A stretch of DNA of 24,408 bases from Stramenopiles sp. TOSAG23-2 (Eukaryota > Sar): assembly GCA_900128395.1 (NCBI GenBank), contig LT649466.1:1-24408 (forward strand). The letters run 5' to 3'. Below, in pieces: positions 1 through 8,700 of the stretch (positions within the stretch are counted from its first letter, which is position 1; every line of letters begins with the position of its first letter). The notes below the pieces were generated by a model. It was not told the DNA's origin. It searched no databases and worked only from the letters and a program-made list of their open reading frames with translations. A program made the translations under genes and the position numbers.

Positions 1-519
1 AAAAAAGTGTGTGGAAGACAGATTTTGGATTTTGAACGATGTAAGGTTTTCGGCATGATTTTTGAGAACGGCAATATCTTAATCTGTCATATATTCAGTG
101 GAACCTCGTTCTGTAAAATGTATAATAGTGCCAGTGCTGGAGTGTGCCAGTGTGCCTGCCTGTGTGGTGTGCGTGTGCCTGTGCCTGGTGTGGAGGAGCT
201 GGAAAAAGCGCGTGTGTTGATAGGGCCAAAAATGTGCTACAGTACCTGGTATAAGGTTAATCATTGCTGAGTTGTTTTTTAAGGGAAGAAGTGCTGTACG
301 ACGGTGCAAAAAACCTTTCTTTCCGTGCCACGACGTTCCTTTAATATTATAAGTTATAATATATAGATATAAACGGATATGTGTAAAATGTGTCCAACTA
401 TATATATGATCATCTTGATCAATAAAGATAAACATATGACATATAAAAATAAAAGAGAGAGAGAGAGAGAGACGTGTAAAGAAAGCAAAAGAGACATATA
501 AAGAGAGAAAGAAAGAAAC
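1..519. other. Left-end spacer, upstream of the IQ-like gene
   Basis: No convincing gene is visible. Positions 1-330 are richer in G+C than the other spacers, and about 125-215 hold an imperfect run of TGTGCC/TGCCTG units. The longest plus-strand frame here begins at a GTG, not an ATG, and its Cys/Val-rich product mirrors the TG repeats, so I do not call it coding. Positions 320-519 are AT-rich and end in a (GA)n tract and further AG-rich sequence directly before the next start codon, probably 5' UTR or core promoter. Confidence 0.5.
454..472. repeat. (GA)n microsatellite
   Basis: An uninterrupted GA dinucleotide run sits about 48 bp before the ATG at 520. AG-rich sequence continues to the start codon. 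A similar GA run lies just before the cysteine synthase start. Confidence 0.9.
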
Positions 520-1970
520 ATGAAGAAAAAACATCATTATCACATGTCTTCTTCCTCTAAATCAATATTTGATTCATCAACAACATCAACAACAAATGAT
601 AATGATCCATCAACATTAGATACAGATGAAAATGTTGCTGATTTAAGACTTTTATCAAAACGTATGGCAATTAATATTGAAAGACTTGATGATGAAATAA
701 ATCAAATTGTAAATAGGCATAAAAAATTTAAATTAAAAAAATTAAAAATGAAACGATATAAATATAAAAACAAACGTCCACAAACATCAGTTGCATCTGA
801 ACGGTTGAAATATTAAGAAAACGAGCATGGGTTGCAAGAATGAATGTAAAAGCACGGCATCGTAAGGAAAGTTCTCAACTTATACGAAAATTTTGTTTAA
901 CTTTTGTTGGCCGACCAAAGTTTGTAGAATTGATTAAAAAATTTAAATACAAAGTTATCATATGTCAACGGTTTATTAAAGGTGTACATGATGTGAGGCA
1001 AAGTATGATAACTACTATCTCGAAATATTGGAGCAAATTAGAATCGGATGTGTTGGTTCAAATGGAACTTGAAGAAGTGCGACGTGAGCGCCAACGTGCT
1101 ATGAGAAAATTGAAAGCTCGCAGACGTACACAAGTAAGAAAGAAAAATGCAGTAATTAGCGAAAGAGAGATTCAAAAAGCAATGAGTGAAATGGCAATAA
1201 CGCTTGGCAATTCAAAGCAAGATCTCCAACGTGCTAAAAATCGTGAAAAAGCAAAGAAAAAGATTGAAAATTTAAATGATTTATTGGCTCAACGAACTGT
1301 TGTACATAAAAAACATGGGGGTGTAATAGCATTGAAAAATGCAAGTAGCAGTGCTGCAACGTTAAATTCACGTACTGTCCAAGGTCCATTTGAATTTGCA
1401 AAAAAAAAACGTGCCCATGATGCATTTATAAAACAACATTCACCATCTGTATACAGTCGTTTTGAACCGGCTCCATTATTATTGAGACGTACCATTATTG
1501 GCGAATGGTTGAAACAAAAACAAAGCGAATTTATAGAAGTGAAAGAAGCTTTATTGGAAGAACGTGAAAGAAAAAAATTGCATGTAACAGTGGAAGATGT
1601 TAAATCGATGATGAAAACGATATCAAATGGTGACGACGACGATGGTGATTATGATACGATAAAGAATATTAAAAACAGCAACAAAGATACGCCATTGATT
1701 TACGATAATATGATGGATAATCCTAGAAACGCTGATCAACCGATTGTATTTAATGTATATTCAAAATATATGAAGGATGATATGGAAAATTTGATTCGAG
1801 AGAGTATACGTAGAAATGAAGAAGAACGAACTAGATTTTTAACACTATTAAATTCAGATACTAGTGCTAACTTCAAACGTAGAAGGCATAAACGTATGAG
1901 TATAACTGCAGGAAAAATATTGAAAGCTAGATTTGGTGGATCATTGCATTATTATAATCATCTACGTTAA
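520..1970 (+). CDS. IQ-like, Lys/Arg-rich coiled-coil protein with an apparent one-base frameshift
   Basis: Two plus-strand frames appear to be parts of one gene. The first runs from ATG 520 to TAA 816 (98 aa: Ser/Thr-rich head, then a very basic stretch). The second is open from 801 to TAA 1970, with its first ATG at 840 (376 aa from there). The 13 codons between 801 and 840 read TVEILRKRAWVAR and look coding, while the first frame ends within the overlap, so a single missing base near 799-802 would fuse them into roughly 480 aa. No GT-AG intron that I tried fits the phases. The second part has an IQ-like segment (IICQRFIKGVHDVR), a long charged helix near LEEVRRERQRAMRKLKARRR, and an RFEPAPLLLRRTIIGEWL block. 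A calmodulin-binding or cytoskeletal role is a guess from the IQ-like segment. I do not recognise the family. Confidence 0.65.
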
Positions 1971-2426
1971 GAAAAAGAGAGAGGAGATAAAAAATAAAAA
2001 AAAAAAAGGGGGGGGGAAATTTTTTTTGAAAGAGTTTTGTACAAACGTACACTGTGTACCACACAGGTAATTCGAAATATTGAATATTAGTATGATTATA
2101 CACATACACACTCGACTGACACTGTACAGCACTGTACAAAAACAATAAAATATGATACATGCTTGTGTTCGTAATATTTATAATAAATATTTTTAATTTT
2201 AATAAAATTTAATAATACGATCGTATCTCTCTCTCAGCTCTCTCTCAGGTGTTCAGACGATATTTTTTTATTTTTTCCAAAAAATATTCTTCTTTTTTAT
2301 TTCATATATTTTTTTCATTTCTCACATAGACAAGGATAACATTTTTTTGTTTTTACACACATTTGTAATGTAATAAACACTTTAAAATAAAAATGTACAC
2401 CACTTTAATGAATACAACATGCATAT
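1971..2426. other. Convergent 3' spacer, IQ-like gene / UBC9
   Basis: No gene seen. Just after the IQ-like stop is a homopolymer block of about 12 A, 9 G, 3 A and 9 T (about 1996-2028). The spacer also has short GTAC repeats (2039-2140), AATAAA-type motifs usable as poly(A) signals for either strand, a perfect 12-bp palindrome (ATACGATCGTAT, 2215-2226) and a CT-rich tract (2226-2247). Confidence 0.6.
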
Positions 2427-2986
2427 TTACGTAGATTGTTTTTTTGCTTCTTGTTTTATTTTTTGATTATATGCACTTTTATTTGTTTTGTACAATTCAT
2501 TAGCTGAAGAGTTTGCTGGGTCCTTGATATTTGGTGTATCAAGTAAATCTTGAATACCTATCAATATTTGTTTCACAGTAATTGTTGGTTGCCAACCCTG
2601 TGAAATGTATGAAGGTAGATTATGTTAGCGAGATGGTTTATTATACAGACGGGGTATTTTTTAATATAGAGTTAGTTACATACTTTTTGTGGGTCAATAA
2701 TAGATAAACAGATTTTACCACTTCCATAAACATTGGGGTGAAAAATAATTGGTGTAAATGCACATGTTGGGGGAGACGCTGGATATTCCTCGGTAAACGT
2801 TAACGTAACTTTGTATGTCCCACCTTCCCATGCTGTTCCAGCTTTACCAGGTACTCCACATTTCCATACTAATAAATTTGTACTACCGTCAGTATGTTTC
2901 GCAGCCCTTGCAAAAAAACCAAAAGGATGTTTTTTACGCCATGCTTTTCGTTCTTGTCTTAATCTTCCAATAGCAATGCCTGACAT
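2427..2986 (-). CDS. UBC9: SUMO-conjugating enzyme UBC9 (two exons)
   Basis: E2 enzyme that accepts SUMO from the E1 as a thioester and passes it to substrate lysines, mostly in the nucleus. Exon 1 is 2986-2684 (101 codons) and exon 2 is 2597-2427 (56 codons plus TAA), joined in phase 0 to give 157 aa, against 158 for typical UBC9. Visible hallmarks are the N-terminal [20 protein letters not shown], the [11 protein letters not shown] segment, the HPN motif ([13 protein letters not shown]) with the catalytic Cys just after it, and exon 2 beginning [19 protein letters not shown], which matches the UBC9 C-terminal helices. The family is clear because the N-terminus and the VWKCGIPGK-like loop separate UBC9 from ubiquitin E2s. 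A compound AT/GTAT microsatellite begins only a few bases upstream of the start codon. Confidence 0.96.
2598..2683 (-). other. Spliceosomal intron in UBC9 (86 nt)
   Basis: On the minus strand it starts GTATGT, has a GCTAAC branch-point-like sequence about 30 nt before the acceptor, and ends TTTCACAG. Removing it restores the conserved UBC9 C-terminus, and reading through it gives a stop after three codons. It is the only well-supported intron here and gives the likely local splice consensus. Confidence 0.95.
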
Positions 2987-2988
2987 GT

Positions 2989-2990
<2 letters not shown>

Positions 2991-3040
<50 letters not shown>
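2991..3040. repeat. Compound microsatellite (AT)n-(GTAT)n
   Basis: About 12 AT units run straight into six or more GTAT units. The array begins 4 bp upstream of the UBC9 start codon, so it lies in its 5' UTR or core promoter. Confidence 0.95.
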
Positions 3041-3184
3041 TATTTGATTAATCTCGTATCAGTGTTTTAATTGTATAACACGTTATCTGGTTTACAATGC
3101 TTTCTACTACTTTTTGTTTATAGTATATAATATGTTTTCTATTTTTCAAAAATACTAATCAAAAACATTAACAAATATATATAA

Positions 3185-3421
3185 CTAACTATCATCTACT
3201 TTTGTATTATTATTCAATTGCATTTTAGTAATTTCCCGGTGTAAATCTTCTATTATAGAGCTATAGCTCTTCAGATTTCAGATTGTTTTTCGTTTTGATA
3301 GGTAAAAATAATACGTATTCTTTTGATGTACTGATCTGTCCTTGAAGAAATTATTAAAGGCCGATAGAATTGAAGTTGTTTGTTGAATCGGATTTTGAAA
3401 GCCTGGAAAGCCTATGTCCAT
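3185..3421 (-). pseudogene. Possible small gene or remnant with an in-frame TGA
   Basis: On the minus strand ATG 3421 opens a 47-codon frame ending at TGA (3280-3278). The same frame then continues for 30 codons to TAG (3187-3185). The frame is also open upstream of the ATG to 3469, just after an acceptor-like TCTGATCAG. Composition is balanced rather than TA-repeat-like: segments include DIGFPGFQNPIQQTTSIL, then after the TGA a helix-like IIEDLHREITKMQLN. It could be a gene with an unrecognised intron over the TGA, a decayed gene, TGA readthrough, or chance. No family recognised. Confidence 0.25.
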
Positions 3422-3707
3422 AGTAATATTATCAAGAAAGTTCTGTTCTGTACAAGCCAGACCAACTGATCAGAAGTAATCAGTAAAATAGCACTAAATA
3501 CTACTATATTTATATTAAAACATTAACCCATCCCACATGCAACCCTTTCTAGGAAGATAGATAGATATATATAGAGATGCAGATAGACAGATTGCAAACG
3601 TATATAGAATAACAACGAATTTATGTGCATATATTGTTCTACATAAATAATTATAATTATTAAAAAGTAGATACATACATATAATAGTATATTATAGCCA
3701 AAAAAAT

Positions 3708-5420
3708 ATGACAACTTGTGATGCTTGTAAAACATTTTTAATTTCTCCAAAAACTTGTAGTAGATGCAAGCTCGCACATTATTGCAATAGCCATTGTCAA
3801 AAACAACATTGGAAAAGTGGCCATAACAAAAGTTGTAAGCCATACAATGACGCAAATTTGTCATCTAACTGTATTAAAGCGAATGGTATAAATTTACGAC
3901 AAATAGGTAAAGAAGTTTGTTGCGATGGTCATTGTATTATTGAGTCTACCAAGTTGAATTTACCGACTACACATTCTGACATATTAAATTCTGTTTTAGC
4001 TGAATCTGATATATGGCAACAAGTCGGGAGCGGTTCTATGTATGGCAAAATACAAACAAATCTCGATACAAAATACAAGAGTGTCGGCTTGTTGCATCAA
4101 AAAATAAAACAATTTGCAAATGAACTTCAAAAGACGCACTCATTGTTAAATGATATGTTATACGAATCTACTAGCACAATAGGAATTATGATAGACGATA
4201 CAGGATTCGTATCACAGGAACATGTAGTTGAATTACGTAAACCAAAAGGCGCACGGATATGTATATTGTATCCTACATATGCATGCCAAACAAGCGCATC
4301 GATATCGCATTTTAAAGACACTTATCCTGTTTCATTGAAGGAGAAATCAATGCTTGTTGTTTATAATTGCGATGCATCCAGTAGAACGAAAATTAAAATA
4401 AAATTGAAAAAAAAAGAGGATGGTAATGTTAACAAAAAAAAAAGAGTATGGATAGGATTATTTCAATTTTTCTATTCTGAGGAAAATACTGACGTTAATA
4501 TTAAGAATCGGATACATAAAGCAATAGAGTCTTATTATCCAACTACTACGTGTTATTTAGATAATAATATAAAACATAGTAAACAAGATCCAGGAAATAA
4601 TCTTCAACCTTCCACTTTCATAAATGCTACTAGTTATGCTTATTATGATGATGAATTTATAGAAAAACAAGAAATTATATACAACCAAATATGTAAAGAT
4701 TTTACTACACAAATTGGTTTTCAAGCAAGTCATAATTCGCGAAAAATTGCATTACCATTGTCTTCAGTCAAAGTAGATGAGGGAGAAAAAGAGGAAGAAG
4801 CGGAACAGCAACAAGGGTCCTCTTTGAAATACGGTGAAATTTTTTATCGTCCTTTAGCAATTGCTATCCAGAAAATCCAAAATAGATTTAATGGTCTACA
4901 GAATCCAGGAGACGATATTTTTGTGGATTTGGGAAGTGGCACTGGAAAGCCATGTATTGCTGCTGCTCTAATTTATCCATTTAAAAAAGTAATTGGTATT
5001 GAAGTATTGGAAGATTTGTTCAAGTTAAGCATGAAATTGAAAATGAAATATGAGACATATTTTAAACAAGAAACGGAAACGACAGATATTCTGAAATACA
5101 AAGGTTCAAATTTAACGCAAGTTGAGTATATATGTGATGATATTACGAAAACAACTTATTGGTATAATGCTAATGTTGTTTTCTGTAACTCATTAGCATT
5201 TGATCAAGAATTATGTAACAAAGTTGCTGATATGGCAATTAATTTAAAACCAGGGGCATTTTTTATCTCTTCTGGCAATATCAATAATCCAAAATACGGT
5301 AACAACACTACAAAGTTTGAACAATATTTTACCAATTTAGATTATAAAGCCATGCGTTACAGCTGGGGTTTAAGCAGTGTCTACATTCATCGTCGCAATC
5401 ACCAGGAAGTAAATGTCTAA
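3708..5420 (+). CDS. MYND zinc-finger plus DOT1-fold SAM methyltransferase
   Basis: 570 aa, no intron. Residues 4-43 are a complete MYND finger with ligands C4, C7, C17, C20, C26, C30, H39 and C43, a protein-interaction module. The middle (about 60-370) is weakly conserved and Lys/Asn-rich. The C-terminal third is a class I SAM methyltransferase of the DOT1 type: FYRPLAIAIQKI, then motif I VDLGSGTGK at about 406-414, the acidic IGIEVLED loop at about 432-439, and NVVFCNSLAFDQELC followed by LKPGAFFISS, which follows the DOT1 order (NNFAF-like strand, then MKEGG-IVSS-like strand). DOT1 enzymes methylate histone H3 in the globular core; here substrate and nuclear location are inferred only. It is convergent with the helicase gene. 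Confidence 0.8.
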   Translation: MTTCDACKTFLISPKTCSRCKLAHYCNSHCQKQHWKSGHNKSCKPYNDANLSSNCIKANGINLRQIGKEVCCDGHCIIESTKLNLPTTHSDILNSVLAESDIWQQVGSGSMYGKIQTNLDTKYKSVGLLHQKIKQFANELQKTHSLLNDMLYESTSTIGIMIDDTGFVSQEHVVELRKPKGARICILYPTYACQTSASISHFKDTYPVSLKEKSMLVVYNCDASSRTKIKIKLKKKEDGNVNKKKRVWIGLFQFFYSEENTDVNIKNRIHKAIESYYPTTTCYLDNNIKHSKQDPGNNLQPSTFINATSYAYYDDEFIEKQEIIYNQICKDFTTQIGFQASHNSRKIALPLSSVKVDEGEKEEEAEQQQGSSLKYGEIFYRPLAIAIQKIQNRFNGLQNPGDDIFVDLGSGTGKPCIAAALIYPFKKVIGIEVLEDLFKLSMKLKMKYETYFKQETETTDILKYKGSNLTQVEYICDDITKTTYWYNANVVFCNSLAFDQELCNKVADMAINLKPGAFFISSGNINNPKYGNNTTKFEQYFTNLDYKAMRYSWGLSSVYIHRRNHQEVNV

Positions 5421-5772
5421 GATTTTAGAGTTTTTTTTAGTAAAAAATATTTGATATGATACATGAGATATTAATAAAAACTACAAGGGGTATTTAATGA
5501 TGTGCAAGTAAAAAAAATGCAAAAACTTATTGTGGGTGGTGCGTGTAAAAAAATCAAAAATAATTCTACCACTTGGGTGTATTTGACCGTCTGTAATATT
5601 ATATATATATATATTTACGTGTGTTCGTACCGAACGGCTCGCTTGTACGCGTATTTTATTAATATGTGTGTGTACGAGAAGTATAAAAATATAAAACTAC
5701 GGTGTTTCGTAAAAAAAAAAATATGATGTGTGCGTGTACAAAATAATTTATAATAAAAAATATTTTTAGTAT
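5421..5772. other. Convergent 3' spacer, methyltransferase / helicase
   Basis: No gene seen. AATAAA-like signals occur on both strands (for example near 5473). Positions 5615-5715 are dense in TACG and CGTA tetramers. A TA repeat lies at about 5599-5614. A 74-aa plus-strand frame across 5502-5726 is made of the repeat and Lys/Tyr-rich noise. Confidence 0.6.
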
Positions 5773-8700
5773 TTAAAAATTGTTACCTCCACTACCACCA
5801 CCACTACCACCTTTCTTTTTAAAAGTACCTTTTCTGTTCTTGTTTTGTTTAGTACCATTATATGAAGATGATGTATTTTTTTTCTTCTTCCAACCACCAT
5901 TATTACCACGGTTGTTATAATTGTTATTTTTACCACCACGATTATTGTAATTGTTATTATTGTTCCGATTTCTATAATGATCATTTCCTCTTCTATTATA
6001 AGCACTTTGTTGAGGTAATATGTCACCACATGATCGATGCCCATCATTTAGAACGTTAATAATTGTTTCTACACCATCGTTAATTAATTTATTTTTTACA
6101 GCATTGTTATTATTATTCGTTAAAACTATATTCTCCAATGCCGTATGTATCAATCCACGCAACACCTCAACTGGATATATAAGCGTCTTATCAATTTTAA
6201 ACTTCACGCCTTCATCTATATAAATTACACCATATTTAATAGATTCATTATCTTCTGCATCGTCAGCTTCTTCCTCCACTTTATCCTCCTCTTCTTCTTC
6301 CCCATTACCTTCATAGGGAGAACCTGTACAGAACAAAATAGATACAGGTGAAAGAACAGTTGCATCTCGCACCAATTCAGAACGATCACCTTTCAACATC
6401 TCCCCGAAACAAATCCAGGTAAATGAATTTGCATTTGTTTCTCTCAAGGCACCACCGGTTAGATTTGTGACGGAACTCTTTTGGACTCTACATTTACGAT
6501 TTCCACGGCCTTGAAAATTTTTATGCGTAGGATGGCGGCGCAATAAATTTGGATATAAACCAAATGCTAAAATAGTTTTTAAAACATCCGTATTCATTGC
6601 ATGTCGATTAGCATGTGCCCATGCTTCTGGTGTAGATTTCAACAATTTCAATTGCTTAAATTGGTCAATAACTTGCCGCTTCATCCCATGGATCATTCTC
6701 ATCGTTGAATGTGATAAGTAGTTTCGACGGCAATATCCAAATATACCACTTTCACCACTTTTTGTCAGGACATCTTGGTAGCCTTTCAATGCAAATATAT
6801 TTGCAATATGATCGCTGTTCGAGTTGCAAGATAAGCGCAATTTAGCATTGTCACAATCAACTTTGGCTTTATTATCTAATGGTATCATGAATGGATCACG
6901 ATATCCCAATGAACAAGAAATGGAAACTATATGTTCAAAACAACCAAATGGTATTGCCATTATAGCCATCCGACCAAGACGTGGTTCCAGTGGAATTTTA
7001 CCTAAATAATATCCTAACATGGTTAATTTTTCATGCTCATCCAATGCACCAATCCGCTTTAATGATATAATAGCATCACGAACCGCAATTTCTTGTGGTT
7101 GATCCGGCGCGTTGGCTAGAAATTCCTTAATTGACATTGTATCACCGCAAAGCAATTTAATTTGTAAACACAATTCCTCTAATGGAGTCCTCAATAGCTC
7201 TGGAACTTGAAATTTACTTAATGCTTTAAATCTACTTTTCGACATTAATGTGTAACATTTACCAGGTTGCACCCTTCCCGCACGCCCTTTCCGTTGCATT
7301 GCACTTGCATTAGAAACAAACGCAGTCGTCAAACTTGACATTTGTGTATATGGATCATATAATTTTTCCTTCACTTTTCCACCATCAATTACTACGACAA
7401 TGTCATCAATAGTAATACTCGTTTCTGCTATATTCGTTGCAAGTACAATTTTACGAACATTTGGCGGTACTGTTTTAAATACTAAGCGTTGCGATGCTGG
7501 TGCTATCCCGCCATGTAACGGAAGAACACGAAAACGATTTTCATTTCCAAAGTCTTGATGAACCTTCAAAATTTCCAGTAATTGTGAGATATCACTCCAA
7601 CCAGATAAAAAAACTAAAATACCACCAAGACATGCCTTTCCATTTCGATTTATCGATAATGATGAAACGTAATCATGCCCTCCACGTTCCTTATCATGTG
7701 CTTCTAGACAGATATACTCCAATAACGATAGCAATAATGTTATGTCAACAACACTTTCATCTGAACTTTGTATATATTCATCCATTGCCTCTTCAATTGG
7801 TCTACCACCACTGTTACTACCACCGTTTCCCATAATATTTTTATCTATTTTTGATACGGCAAGTCTCGCTGCTGCAAGTTCTTCATCTGAATCTAATTCT
7901 TCATCTTCATTCATATTTAAATTTAATAAATTTGCTAATTGATCTGCCTCATCATCCTCGTCGCCATTGTTATTATTTTCATCGTTTTCATCCCATGCAT
8001 CGATTGCATCTAATGCTGATAAAACATCTAAATCCATAGTTGTATTACTATTGTTCTCATTGCCATTTATATCTAAATTTATGTCCAACAAATTCAACTT
8101 TTCATTATTTTCTTCCGGTGACGTTGTATTATTATTATTATTATCATCGTCGTCGTCGTCGTCGTTTCTAGCAACTTTTTCTTCCTCGTATTTTATAGGT
8201 CCCATAAATTTAGTTTGTATTAAAATATCTTCTAATAAATAATGATCAACTGAAAATGTTCGTCCTTCAATTTCAATGCTTGGACAATTGTTAAAATATT
8301 TTTGAAACAAACCTCTTTCCAATGTAGCACTCATCAATATAACTCGCAAATCTTTTCTCGTTTTCAATATTTCCCGTAAGATGACTAGCAAAAAATCACT
8401 GAAATGACTGCGTTCATGAACTTCATCCACTACTACGTGGGTAACTCCATCTAACAATGGATTTGTATTTAATTTACGCAACAATACTCCCGTAGTACAA
8501 TATAATAATTCCGTTTCAATCGATTTGCGAGATTCCAACCTGACGCTGTAACCAACAGTTTGCCCAACTTTTTCACCACGCTCCGCAGCAACACGTTCGG
8601 CGAGACCCATAGCACTTATTCGCCGTGGTTGAGAGACTAAAATATTGCATGGTAAACCAGCTTCAATGCTTTCCAAAATGAATTGGGGAACTTGAGTAGA

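Larger units (their letters stand above)
2987..3707. other. Divergent spacer, UBC9 / MYND methyltransferase
   Basis: Besides the microsatellite, this 721-bp stretch holds a more complex, less AT-rich block at about 3185-3470 with a possible small broken gene (separate entry) and a perfect 14-bp palindrome AGAGCTATAGCTCT (3257-3270). The part from 3480 to 3707 is AT-rich, with TA/GATA repeats, and probably carries the methyltransferase promoter. No tRNA-like structure was recognised. Confidence 0.5.

Noticed and set aside
7-270. 87-codon Cys-rich plus-strand frame at the left end
   Set aside because: It starts at GTG, and its composition follows the TG/TGCC repeats rather than a protein.
79-543. 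154-codon minus-strand frame with Ser/Leu/Phe runs
   Set aside because: It is largely the reverse reading of GA and TG repeats (SLSLSL, HTRHRHTHT) and overlaps the start of the IQ-like gene.
709-790. An 82-nt intron (GTAAAT...CAG) joining the two frames of the IQ-like gene
   Set aside because: Phase is wrong: the joined frame meets a stop within six codons.
3278-3280. TGA as a sense codon (alternative genetic code)
   Set aside because: Conserved genes use TGG for Trp and contain no internal TGA, and the Cys-patterned gene ends in TGA. The possible small gene is too uncertain to argue for recoding.
5766-6047. 93-codon minus frame rich in Ile/Val/Thr
   Set aside because: Out-of-frame shadow of the Asn/Gly-rich tail of the helicase.
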